DNA of 64,000 nucleotides from an uncultured Tateyamaria sp. (lineage in GTDB: Bacteria > Pseudomonadota > Alphaproteobacteria > Rhodobacterales > Rhodobacteraceae), in the NCBI GenBank assembly GCA_905480645.1, contig CAJQRC010000024.1, forward strand, positions 1 through 64,000, written 5' to 3'. The notes below the pieces were generated by a model. That model did not search any database, was not told where the DNA came from, and saw nothing but the letters and a program-made list of their open reading frames with translations. The first letter of the stretch is position 1. Every line of letters begins with the position of its first letter. This document shows positions 1-8,459 of this stretch, piece by piece. A program made the translations under genes and the position numbers.

Positions 1-13
1 CTCTCTTACGATA

Positions 14-41
14 GTCTCAATCATACATAACAGATTGAGAC
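14..41. repeat. Inverted repeat just upstream of tRNA-fMet
   Basis: GTCTCAAT at 14-21 is matched by its exact reverse complement ATTGAGAC at 34-41, with a 12-nt loop. The repeat ends 6 nt before the tRNA. If the tRNA is the last gene of an rRNA operon, as is usual in Rhodobacterales, this stem lies between 5S rRNA and the tRNA and would be a natural processing signal. The rRNA itself is outside the window, so the role is inferred. Confidence 0.5.
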
Positions 42-47
42 AGGTGG

Positions 48-124
<77 letters not shown>

Positions 125-151
125 ACACTAGTTAATTGATTACAATGTAGT

Positions 152-180
152 AGCGCCCTGATGGGCGCTTCTTGCATTTT
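152..180 (+). terminator. Rho-independent terminator after tRNA-fMet
   Basis: A perfect 7-bp GC-rich stem, AGCGCCC/GGGCGCT, has a TGAT loop and is followed by a T-rich tail (TCTTGCATTTT). It lies 27 nt after the tRNA and would end the presumed rRNA operon transcript. Confidence 0.8.
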
Positions 181-288
181 GGCGCCCTCAGAAATTGCCG
201 CGTTGATTGCCGCTTTTGAAGTGGTTTGGCAAATTCGGACAGCGTGCTCAGATGTATCCAGCACGATTGAATGGATACGAGAATGACA
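181..288. other. Short unassigned stretch between terminator and IS remnant
   Basis: No gene is recognised here. The minus-strand ORF 132-353 runs across the tRNA terminator and into the insertion sequence, so it is not a plausible gene. A forward frame beginning at the CTCAGAA near 187 stays open for about 30 codons, but it has no start and no recognisable product. It may be a scrap of an older gene. Confidence 0.3.
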
Positions 289-303
289 AAGTGATGGAAC
301 TTT

Positions 304-546
304 TCAGACAAGTTTAATACTACTATATCGCTTGAGGCGCTACGTGGTGACAAGACGGTGCAAAAGATCGCAGCGAAGCGCCAGCGTTATCCTTCGCAGG
401 TGAGTACGTGTATACGGCAGGCAATTGAAGGCATTGCCCACGCCTTCTTGGACAAGGTCAAGAAGGCTGGGGACAAGGACGGTAAGATTAAAGAGCTTCA
501 TGCTAAGATCAGTCAACTTGCGATGGAAAATGATTTTTTGTCATAA
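304..546 (+). pseudogene. IS3-family transposase orfA, broken
   Basis: The frame encodes an IS3 OrfA: a helix-turn-helix N-terminus (SLEALRGDKTVQKIAAKRQ) followed by the leucine-zipper-like end ISQLAMENDFLS. The sequence before the track start at 358 (SDKFNTTISLEAL) is still recognisable OrfA, but a TGA lies just upstream where the usual start region should be. At the 3' end TAA replaces the lysine codon normally found after ENDFLS. The gene is therefore broken at both ends. Confidence 0.8.
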
Positions 547-554
547 GTTCTAAA

Positions 555-1411
555 GTGATTAGCCCGTCTGAACGCAGCGCGATGATCCGTAAGGACAACA
601 CCGACCTTAGCCTGACGCGGCATTTTAAGCTGCTCAAGATTAGGCGTCCTTCAATCTATTACACGCCGGTCGGCTTTGATCAGGCTACGATTGATCTGAT
701 GCACGAGATTGGCCGGATATTTACAAGGCACCCGTTCTTTGGCAGCCGCTAGATCGCGGCGTATCTGCCCCAATCAGGGTTCTCGGCAGGCCGGGAATCG
801 AGTGCGTCGTCTGATGAGCATCATGGGGCTGCAGGCCATCTACAAAGGGCCTAACACCAGCAAGATGCACCCGCAGTATAAAGATCTGGCCACTTATTAA
901 GAAAGCTGTCGATCACGCTCGCACATCATGTTTGGTGCCGCGATATTACCTACATTCAGTGAAGAACGACTTCCTGTATCCGGCAGCGATCATGGATTGG
1001 GCAACACGCAAAGTGCTGTCCTAGCGGCTGTCACATACGCTGGATGCCAGCTTATGCGTTGAAACACTGGACTTAGCCATCGCCAAATATGACAAGCTCG
1101 AGATCTTGAATACGGATCAGGGCAGTCAATATACGGGTGCATATTGGATTACGACACTGACGAAGGTCGATATCAAAATCACTATGGGTGGGCGAGGTCG
1201 CTATATGGACAAAAACTTTATCTAGCGGCTCTGGCGATCCCTGAAGTAAGAGGCAGTCTTTTTAAACGAAATCAATGACGTTTTCCGAGCCAAGCGGATC
1301 ATCGATGACTGGATAGGGTTCTACAACAGCGAACGGCCTCACACCGCCCTCGACAAACGCACGGCAGACGCGACATACTTCGACCAAACCGAGATACGAA
1401 AAGCGGCATGA
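555..1411 (+). pseudogene. IS3-family transposase orfB (DDE integrase), broken
   Basis: Pieces of OrfB are spread over frames. An N-terminal part around RRPSIYYTPVG ends at a stop near 750. A middle part in another frame (NRVRRLMSIMGLQAIYKGPN) ends at 900. The rve core follows, with MDWATRKVLS, NTDQGSQYTG and the C-terminal FYNSERPHTALDKRT. In-frame TAGs occur after KVLS and in place of the glutamate of the usual FIERLWRSLK motif, which is the last acid of the DDE triad. No intact transposase can be made. Confidence 0.85.
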
Positions 1412-1499
1412 ACATAAACCAGATACATCTTAGCCAAGCCGCAAACCTGTCCTGAAAAGTAGGACCACTTCAAATAAAGATATTGAATTGAATTTAAGT

Positions 1500-2093
1500 T
1501 CAACATTTTGTTAAACGCCACGCGTCCCATTCTTCGGGAGTATCAAGGTCCAGCCTTGCTTGATTACTGGATAGTCTGACTAAGCGAACGTCGTTTTTGA
1601 CCTCATTAATAATACTTTGCCCTCCGTTATCACCTGTCAGCTGCATAAGTCTGTTGAAAAGGCTTTGATCGAAAACTATTGGGTGGCCCGGCTTGCCGTC
1701 TTTTGTGGCACCACGCCAAACTAGTTGGTTTGGGTGGCTATTTATAGCGGCGATTACTGTGTTGAGTTCAATTTGGGTAATTTCGGGTAGATCAGCAAGC
1801 AAAAGCATAGCTTTAGTTGTTTTTTGTGACAAACTTTTAATAGCTGTCCGAATGCTTGCGCTAATACCTTCGGTTGCGTCCTTCACAGATAGAGGTGAAA
1901 CATTTAAATCTGAAACTGTATGGTATCGCGGATGAGGCGCTGGCGGTAACGTAATAATAACATCATTACTTACAGCAAGCGCGGCTAAAGCTTGTTGCCG
2001 CAAAAGTGGAATATCATCTATTTTTTCAAGTAATTTGTCTCTCCCTCGCATTCGTGAAGATGATCCTGCGGCTAAAATAATGATAGTTATCAT
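1500..2093 (-). CDS. MobA-like nucleotidyltransferase (NTP_transf_3)
   Basis: This 197-aa protein has the N-terminal nucleotide-binding signature LAAGSSSRMRGRDKL and a central LLLADLPEI, which corresponds to the metal-binding LADMP region of MobA/MocA proteins. The C-terminal half holds GHPIVF and LDLDTPEEWD, both usual in this group. MocA-type members transfer CMP or GMP to molybdopterin. No other molybdenum-cofactor gene is present nearby, so the substrate stays open. The length fits a complete single-domain protein. The gene stands alone between the IS remnant and the divergent channel gene. Confidence 0.8.
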   Translation of the reverse strand: MITIIILAAGSSSRMRGRDKLLEKIDDIPLLRQQALAALAVSNDVIITLPPAPHPRYHTVSDLNVSPLSVKDATEGISASIRTAIKSLSQKTTKAMLLLADLPEITQIELNTVIAAINSHPNQLVWRGATKDGKPGHPIVFDQSLFNRLMQLTGDNGGQSIINEVKNDVRLVRLSSNQARLDLDTPEEWDAWRLTKC

Positions 2094-2297
2094 GGTTTTA
2101 GTCTTTCAAAAATTAACTTCCTGTTTTGTTTAATCAATTTTATTCTAGAAGGTAATATTTGTGTCATATTTCATTCCTTTACAATTGTGTTATTTGAATC
2201 TCTGTCTAATTTTGAATTCATGCCTCAACCGAATGAAGGTGCTAAACTTGGTTTATCTTCTTGCATTTTTAGGCGATTTTGTTGTCAAATAAACAAT

Positions 2298-3074
2298 ATG
2301 TTTGGAACTTTTAAAGAGCATGTTGTCGAACTTTACACTGGGACTAATTTGAGATCTCTGGTGTTTCGATATGCATTAATTGCGTTTGATGTTTTTAGCA
2401 TAATACTGTTCATTGCTGTTAGTCCGTTGCAAGAAACCTCACAAATTGAGTACATCGTTTCTATCGTTGGTTTGGTCATTCTGACGGATTTTATAATTAG
2501 GCTTTGGATAGCTCGCGACCGTTTAGCTTTAATGCGTCGAGTATATGTGATCGCGGATTTTGTGGTTATATTCGATATTTTAATTTCGGCATTCATAGAT
2601 CAGGATATAGCATTTCTGCGCGTTCTTCGGGGCTTAAGGTTAGTCCATTGTTATCATTTGTTGAATGATCTTCGCCACGTAAGTCGGTTTTTTCAACGGC
2701 ATGAACAAATCTTTATATCTGTATTAAATCTGTTTGTTTTTGTGTTCTTTACAACGTCCCTTGTTTTTACTTTTTTTGTAGGAAAATCTACTGGCTTTAA
2801 TGGTTATGTTGATGCTTTATATTTTACAATCGCCACGCTTACGACAACTGGTTACGGAGATCTTACCCCAACAACAATTCCAAATAAACTTTTGGCCGTG
2901 GGAATTATGATTGTTGGTGTCACCCTGTTTGTGCAAGTAGCACGCGCAATTTTTGTTCCGTCTAAAAAACTTTCTAAGATATCTATCGAATGTCATAATT
3001 GCTCCTTATTGCAACATGATGTAGACGCTGTGCACTGTAAACATTGTGGAAATTTGTTAAAGATTGCGATGTAA
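2298..3074 (+). CDS. Six-TM ion transporter (K+ channel type) with C-terminal zinc ribbon
   Basis: I start at the ATG at 2298 (MFGTFKEHV) because the extra 37 residues of the track ORF show no domain character; the product is 258 aa. Hydrophobic segments S1-S3 are followed by an arginine-rich S4-like helix (FLRVLRGLRLVHCY), then S5, a pore loop with the selectivity filter TTTGYGD, and S6. The layout is that of a voltage-gated-like potassium channel in the inner membrane. The tail holds CHNC and CKHC, 14 residues apart, which form a four-cysteine zinc ribbon. From memory, roseobacter ion transporter proteins share this tail (VHCKHCG). No partner gene is adjacent. Confidence 0.88.
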   Translation: MFGTFKEHVVELYTGTNLRSLVFRYALIAFDVFSIILFIAVSPLQETSQIEYIVSIVGLVILTDFIIRLWIARDRLALMRRVYVIADFVVIFDILISAFIDQDIAFLRVLRGLRLVHCYHLLNDLRHVSRFFQRHEQIFISVLNLFVFVFFTTSLVFTFFVGKSTGFNGYVDALYFTIATLTTTGYGDLTPTTIPNKLLAVGIMIVGVTLFVQVARAIFVPSKKLSKISIECHNCSLLQHDVDAVHCKHCGNLLKIAM

Positions 3075-3598
3075 AATCCGCGATCTCCCAAATCTAAACT
3101 GGCAAAATCAAAGATTTGTGATCGTTGATATTCACTTATAGGCAAACCTTTAGGTTGAAAAAGGTACAGAGCATTAATCAGTAAGTGCCGATCAAACTAT
3201 ACTGTTAAAGGTATTGATTATGACTAACTCTCATAGTTTGGGAGTTTCTTTACTGGACCAGTGTGGCAGAAATTTAGCTTAACCTGCACGAGAGACTGTC
3301 ATTATATGAAATTTTTACAAAGCTGTCGCTCTTGACCGAATTACTGATGTGAAGGCAGGAATTATATTTATTTAAAGATGGCGATGGTTTTAGTTTTTAT
3401 GTGATTATGATGAGAGCTTATTCATCTGAGATGAGATTACCGCGTTTGTAGTTGTAAAATGCTAAAGATGGAAATTAAGTGGAAGTTGTGTTGACGGGGC
3501 AAACTTGTAATGAAATTGAAAATTCATGCCTAAAATTTTGTAAATTTGTATGATGACTTTTTTAAATACTCAGTATTTGATAACCTAACTAAGCAAGA
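3075..3598. other. 524-bp gap, no gene recognised
   Basis: This AT-rich stretch lies between the 3' ends of the channel gene and the CorC-like gene. The longest start-to-stop frame I read is about 20 codons (from 3220). It contains a 19-base exact copy (3080-3098) of a segment from inside the CorC-like gene (4280-4298). I see no terminator or RNA fold that I would defend. Confidence 0.5.
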
Positions 3599-4909
3599 TT
3601 AGTCCAATTTCTTTATTTGCAGTGCTGTTATTCTGTTACCGTCACGCTGCATTACTTCAAACCTAAAACCATGGAAGTTGAAAACTTGACCAACAGTGGG
3701 AATTATTCGCGCTTCATGAATAACTAAGCCGGCTACGGTGTTGGCTTCTTCATCAGGCAGTGTCCATTCCGTCGAGCGGTTTAGGTCGCGAATTGTCATA
3801 GCTCCATCAATAAAGTAATATCCTTCCTCTGTCTGCTGAACTTGGTGATTAGCGTCAGGATCAAATTCATCTGTAATTTCACCAACTATTTCTTCTAGAA
3901 TGTCTTCAAGAGTGATTAAACCCTGCAGCGAACCATATTCATCCACAACGAGTGCAAAGTGGCTTCTAATACGCAGAAATTGGCGCATTTGATCGTCCAA
4001 AGTGGTAGTCTCTGGCACGAAGTAAGGTGATGTCGCAACTGCAGATATATCGAAGTCTTTCAGAGCTGCTGCGTTTCCATCTGGGCCACCGATTGTTTCG
4101 TACATGGCACGTAACAAATCTTTTGCATGAATTACTCCTGTAATATTTTCAGGTTCATCTGCGTAGACGGGAAGTCTCGTGTGACTTGATTGTAAACACT
4201 GCTCTAGAATAGCCTGTGGAGCATCGCCAGAGTTAATCATTTCTATACCAGATCGATGCAGCATGATTTCCTCGACGGTGCGATCTCCCAAATCTAAAGC
4301 TCCTAGGATGCGGTCGCGGTCTTCTTTTTCAACTACACCATCGGAGTGACCAATTTGTATTGCTCCAGCAATTTCTTCTCGAACGGCCATAATGTGGCTG
4401 TTTGGATCAATTTGGACTCCAAATACCCCAAGAATGCCACGTACTAGAAAGCGTACTGCGGCTACTACTGGTGCAAAAATAGTGACAATTAGTGAAATTG
4501 GGCGAGATACTAAAGCTGCCGCTGTTTCGGCATTTGTGATAGCGTAGGTTTTTGGTAGCACTTCTGCAAAGATTAGAACTAAAAAAGTCATTACAAAGGT
4601 TGCCATCACTACACTGCCTTCTCCAAAGGCTTTGGAAAACAGGATCGTGGCTAAAGACGTTGCTAAGATATTTACCAGGTTGTTTCCCAAAAGAACGGAG
4701 CCAATCAGCCTTTCGCTGTCATCTGTTATTTCAAGGGCTCGTTGTGCCCCACGTGAACCTTTATCCGCCTGGCTGCGCAACTTTCCACGTGAAGCGGCAG
4801 TTAGTGCAGTTTCTGAACCTGAAAAAAAACTAGATAATACCAACAAGCACATGATTGTCCCCGCCGTGATCCAGAAAGCAACATTGAAGATTGAATTTGG
4901 CTCTTCCAT
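3599..4909 (-). CDS. CorC/HlyC family membrane protein (DUF21 + CBS pair + CorC_HlyC)
   Basis: This 436-aa protein has a DUF21 transmembrane domain at about residues 10-190 with four hydrophobic helices and the motif FFSGSETALTAAS. A pair of CBS domains follows at about 215-335 (VDEYGSLQGLITLEDILEEIVGEI), then a CorC_HlyC transporter-associated domain at about 350-432. Family members act in divalent cation transport or efflux; the name hemolysin is historical. The length is complete. Upstream, on the other strand, lies the broken metallophosphoesterase gene. Confidence 0.9.
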   Translation of the reverse strand: MEEPNSIFNVAFWITAGTIMCLLVLSSFFSGSETALTAASRGKLRSQADKGSRGAQRALEITDDSERLIGSVLLGNNLVNILATSLATILFSKAFGEGSVVMATFVMTFLVLIFAEVLPKTYAITNAETAAALVSRPISLIVTIFAPVVAAVRFLVRGILGVFGVQIDPNSHIMAVREEIAGAIQIGHSDGVVEKEDRDRILGALDLGDRTVEEIMLHRSGIEMINSGDAPQAILEQCLQSSHTRLPVYADEPENITGVIHAKDLLRAMYETIGGPDGNAAALKDFDISAVATSPYFVPETTTLDDQMRQFLRIRSHFALVVDEYGSLQGLITLEDILEEIVGEITDEFDPDANHQVQQTEEGYYFIDGAMTIRDLNRSTEWTLPDEEANTVAGLVIHEARIIPTVGQVFNFHGFRFEVMQRDGNRITALQIKKLD

Positions 4910-5017
4910 TAGTGATTTATCCTTTGGCCTCTATAGCGTTATGAGGGTGTGATGCGCCGCAATCAAGAGAGGTAGCAAATGGAGTATTAAAATTTTGGAG
5001 TATTTTAAGGTCCAGTT

Positions 5018-5784
5018 TTGATATTTGGTGGGCCATACTCTAATCTGCAAGCCACCCAAGCAGTTCTTTTGGAAAGTGTTAAAAATGTTGCGAATCCTGT
5101 ATGTACTGGGGATCTGGTAGCGTATTGTGCACGGCCTACTGAAACTGTTGCTGTGCTTCGCTCCGCAAACTTTGAAGTTATTGATGGAAATTGTGAGGTG
5201 CAATTGGCCGCTAGGGCGAACAGTTGTGGTTGCGGATTTACCAGTGATTCTGTTTGTAACGCATTATCAATTGACTGGTTTGGTTTTGCTTCCTCTTAAA
5301 TTTAAATTTTGAGCGAAAATGGATGGCTAGTTTGTCAGATGTAATTAGTTTTATACACTCTGGTGCGAATTATGGCGTAATCCATGGTGGAGCGTCTGAT
5401 ATTGCCCGATTTTTTTGGTCATCTACAGCCACTGAGGTTTTGGAAGGGGATTAGTCTGCGCTTGAAGCCATTATTGGTCAAGTGAATTATATTTTATCCG
5501 GACATAGTGGTATTCCCTTTATTAGATTTTTGAGGAGAGGTAGTTGGATCAACGTTGGAGTTATTAGGATGCCTCCGAATGACGGTTTTCCAGACATGCG
5601 TTTTATATTACTGGAACAGGGTGACTTTACTTTTCATAAACCGTCGTATGATTTTAGCGCGCCGGTTTTGGATATGCAGACTGCAAGCTTGACACAAGGT
5701 TATAATAAGTCACTTGTCAGCGGCTATTGGCCTTCTGAAGATATTTTACCAGAGGAATTGCGTCGACCTTTCGACAGCGGGTGA
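5018..5784 (+). pseudogene. Calcineurin-like metallophosphoesterase, broken
   Basis: Two frames together encode one metallophosphoesterase of about 250 aa. The first (5018-5299) has the N-terminal IFGGPYSNLQA, CTGDLVAYCARP and VIDGNCE, the asparagine-bearing core motif of the family. The reading then has to shift near 5300 into the frame of 5323-5784, which holds the histidine motifs GVIHGGASD and SGHSGIPF. This second frame is also cut by an in-frame TAG at 5452-5454, between EGD and SALEAI, where a tryptophan codon would fit. One frameshift plus one stop make it a pseudogene. Its 3' end overlaps the xerD 3' end tail to tail by about 60 bp. Confidence 0.85.
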
Positions 5785-6686
5785 TGGTCTACAACTAATT
5801 TAGTTAAATGGTCGGCAACTACATGTGTATAGATTTCTGTTGTGGCTATATCAGAATGGCCTAGCATAGTCTGGATTGAACGTAGATCCGCCCCACCTGC
5901 TAGAAGATGAGTTGCAAAAACATGGCGTAAGATATGGGGTGTAACTTTAGCTGGGGAAACCCCAGCGAAAACAGCTAATTTTTTAATCCTTGCATAGAAC
6001 CAGTGCCTTGTAAGAAAACCAGAAGCGCCACGAGATGGAAAGAGATAGGAGGATTTTGATTTGCCTCGTCCTTCCATGCCTTCATATTGAAGATCCCAGA
6101 GTTGAATCCATTCTGTTAAAGCGATCTTCGCTGATACTGACAAAGGCACCAACCGCTCTTTACGGCCTTTACCTAAAATGAGTAACATTTCTGGCTGGCC
6201 TCGAGCAGCCGAAACTGGCAAGCTTAAAAGCTCACTGACCCGCATACCTGTGGCATATAGAAGTTCCATTAGGCATGTATCGCGTATCTTATCATGGGTG
6301 TTACGACCAAAGTTACGAGCTGCTAGTAAAAGTTTGTCTACTTCATTGATTTCTAAAGTTTTGGGCAGGCGTTTTTCTAGTTTTGGACTACTAATTTGCA
6401 TTGCCGGGTTGTCTGGCCGCCAGCCTTCATCGAATGCAAATCTGTATAACTGTTTGATTGCTGAAAGACGGCGGGCACGAGTGGATTTAGCTAATCCAAG
6501 CGCTTTACAATCCAATAAATAGGCTTCTATTTCGGGCTGTCCAATATTGGTAAAGTCACTATTCCGTAACTCTAACCAACTTTGCATGTCTGTGAGGTCA
6601 CGGCCGTAGGACAGCAATGTATTGGGAGCAGCTCCCAATTCTGCAGCTTGCGCATCCAAAAAAATTGATATCCATCCTGTACTCAT
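5724..6686 (-). CDS. xerD: Tyrosine recombinase XerD
   Basis: This 320-aa protein has an N-terminal SAM-like core-binding domain (about residues 5-95) and a C-terminal catalytic domain. All six catalytic positions are visible: R149 (TGMRVSELL), K173 (GKGRKERLV), H251 and R254 (HILRH), H277 (GHSDI) and the nucleophile Y286 (EIYTHV). Xer recombinases resolve chromosome dimers at dif with FtsK. The location after aroK and the 510-aa gene matches xerD in related genomes. Its start overlaps the stop of the 510-aa gene, so the two are probably co-transcribed. XerC is the alternative, but context favours XerD. Confidence 0.92.
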   Translation of the reverse strand: MSTGWISIFLDAQAAELGAAPNTLLSYGRDLTDMQSWLELRNSDFTNIGQPEIEAYLLDCKALGLAKSTRARRLSAIKQLYRFAFDEGWRPDNPAMQISSPKLEKRLPKTLEINEVDKLLLAARNFGRNTHDKIRDTCLMELLYATGMRVSELLSLPVSAARGQPEMLLILGKGRKERLVPLSVSAKIALTEWIQLWDLQYEGMEGRGKSKSSYLFPSRGASGFLTRHWFYARIKKLAVFAGVSPAKVTPHILRHVFATHLLAGGADLRSIQTMLGHSDIATTEIYTHVVADHLTKLVVDHHPLSKGRRNSSGKISSEGQ

Positions 6687-8218
6687 TACTGAACTTCTAA
6701 AAGTAAAATTTGTAACGCTGTTCGACGGGCGACGTCTTCTAATCCGAGTGCGCGCAAAGTAGCTAAACCGGTGGTCAACTGAGCCAGGTCGCCTTTTCCG
6801 CCGGAATCTGTCATATGCACTGTATCAAGTAAAGCGGATCCCAAAGCACCTGATGCAGCAATTTCCAAAATTTTCTGGTCGGGTTGTGCGTCACGAAAAC
6901 CATCTAAAATAGCTCTCTTAATTCCGATTGCTGTAAGAGATTTAGGAGGATTTCCCTTGGCTATTGCCGCCACTACCGGGTTCTGTATAGCCCTTGTAGG
7001 AAAAAGGCGCGCGGCTGTTTCATATAATTCTGATAGAGATAAGACTTGAAAAGCGATATCTGCTGTCCTACCGCTAAGTATCATTTGACTTAAAGATGAT
7101 GAGAATAGGTTGGCGAACTGAACTGCTAACTGTGCTCGCTGCATGGCTTCCCATGCGTCAGGAAGAGTTGTGGCCACGGATGCAGAACTCCCTGAATTAA
7201 TTGCCACTTCAAAACGTTGTATTGCTTCAATTCGATCCCAGACCCCCCCTGATGCTGCTGGCTCTCCTAGTGTGTAAAGGCCTAGGAGGCGGTTGTCTGC
7301 CATTGATCCGACACGGGCTAAGCGTTCTGCAGCCTCTACTTGTGCCTTCCAACCTGCGGTATCTGCTAGATCGGCATTTGCATAAATTAGTGGCCAAACT
7401 CTTGCTGGAATAGGTGTTCCAATTGCTTGGTATAAACGAAAACTTAATGGATCAGGTTTTGTTGGCATGGAAAGCGCAGGTTCACTTTCGAACAGGTCAG
7501 GGTCTAAAAAACGTTCAAGAGCATTAGCCATTGTAACTGGCACTAACCCTAAGGCTTTGCCTGTTCCAAGCAGTAATACAGCATCTTCCCATTTACCAAT
7601 ACGCGCTTTGCAATAAATCTCGTGAGATTTACTTGGTGACAATTGAGGTTTATCAACCAAGATTGTACAGGCAGTAGTGTCCGTTCCAGCTAGAAGTGCC
7701 ATGTCAAAATATCTTTTGAAATGAGCGTTAGAAGTGGTTGGTCCAATTTGCTCCATCAAAGTCATGGCTGAATCTAGCGCACCTAAAGTCATTAGCTCAT
7801 CTACACGTATTAGATCAAAGGTTTCTGCGCCAATAGATGGAGGAGATGCTTCAGCAATAAGTAACGTGTAGTAAAGAGATTGTAGTGCTGGAAGTTGTAG
7901 ATTTGGTATAGCTTTAATTTGCTTTGTTAACAAAAGGCCGTCACTCGATGACCAAAGGGTATCAGGTAATCCAGTCACACTAGATGGTGCTAATCCAATG
8001 CGTCTGGGGGTATTTGTATTCAGCGCACCTACGGAGACCTCTGGTACTGAACCGCTATCTGCCACATCAGGCTCTGAATACAATGGTATTGGTGTTTGGG
8101 AAGATGGTTGTTGGTCTATCCAATCTATAACGTTTAACGGTCGGTTTGATAACTCCTGAGCCACGAGGCTTCTAGACAGCACTATACTCGCAATAATTAT
8201 TGTTACCGCAATACGCAT
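6686..8218 (-). CDS. Secreted protein of unknown function, 510 aa
   Basis: An N-terminal signal peptide (MRIAVTIIIASIVLSRSLVAQE) predicts export to the periplasm. The rest is rich in alanine and leucine and probably all-helical, with many stretches like ALDSAMTLMEQIG that resemble TPR/SEL1-type solenoids, but I cannot assign a domain. The gene starts directly after the stop of the 49-aa membrane protein, and its stop overlaps the xerD start, so all three form one unit reading away from aroK. Proteins of this size in the same position are, as I recall, annotated as hypothetical in roseobacters. Confidence 0.8.
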   Translation of the reverse strand: MRIAVTIIIASIVLSRSLVAQELSNRPLNVIDWIDQQPSSQTPIPLYSEPDVADSGSVPEVSVGALNTNTPRRIGLAPSSVTGLPDTLWSSSDGLLLTKQIKAIPNLQLPALQSLYYTLLIAEASPPSIGAETFDLIRVDELMTLGALDSAMTLMEQIGPTTSNAHFKRYFDMALLAGTDTTACTILVDKPQLSPSKSHEIYCKARIGKWEDAVLLLGTGKALGLVPVTMANALERFLDPDLFESEPALSMPTKPDPLSFRLYQAIGTPIPARVWPLIYANADLADTAGWKAQVEAAERLARVGSMADNRLLGLYTLGEPAASGGVWDRIEAIQRFEVAINSGSSASVATTLPDAWEAMQRAQLAVQFANLFSSSLSQMILSGRTADIAFQVLSLSELYETAARLFPTRAIQNPVVAAIAKGNPPKSLTAIGIKRAILDGFRDAQPDQKILEIAASGALGSALLDTVHMTDSGGKGDLAQLTTGLATLRALGLEDVARRTALQILLLEVQ

Positions 8219-8368
8219 TTATTCTGTTTCCAAAGTAACAGGCACTCTCGTCTCTGTTTGTGGGGGAGAGAAGTTAGCGCCAAAATATTCGCCTAAATAG
8301 GCATAACTTGCTAATCCAACAAAACTAATGATTAATATAAATATTAATAATTTAAAAATTCTGCCCAT
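8219..8368 (-). CDS. Small single-pass membrane protein, 49 aa (missed by ORF track)
   Basis: The ATG at 8368 opens a 49-codon frame that stops at 8219-8221, immediately before the start of the 510-aa gene. A Shine-Dalgarno-like AAGG lies about 10 nt upstream. The product begins with a hydrophobic helix (KLLIFILIISFVGLASYAYL) and ends in a short polar tail with a PVTLETE end. Similar tiny proteins with a YAYLG(D/E) junction and a PV.L end occur, to my recollection, upstream of aroK in Rhodobacterales. Function is unknown. The direct junction with the next gene supports it being real. Confidence 0.7.
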   Translation of the reverse strand: MGRIFKLLIFILIISFVGLASYAYLGEYFGANFSPPQTETRVPVTLETE

Positions 8369-8459
8369 ATTTATTTACCTTATTCTTTATATACAATTTT
8401 GCCTATTTTAATAAAAGCATAGCTGGTCTTTTAAACAAAATCACGTCATTGAAAGTTTA

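Larger units (their letters stand above)
289..1470 (+). mobile_element. Degenerate IS3-family insertion sequence
   Basis: The element is about 1.18 kb and holds broken orfA and orfB of the IS3 type. The right end GTCCTGAAAAGTAGGACCACTT (1449-1470) is matched in reverse by the left end starting AAGTGATGG at 289. About 15 of 22 positions agree, so these are imperfect terminal inverted repeats. I saw no clear target-site duplication, which fits an old insertion. Both reading frames carry stops and frameshifts, so the copy cannot move by itself. Confidence 0.85.

Noticed and set aside
132-353. 73-aa minus ORF after the tRNA
   Set aside because: Spans the terminator and the left end of the IS remnant.
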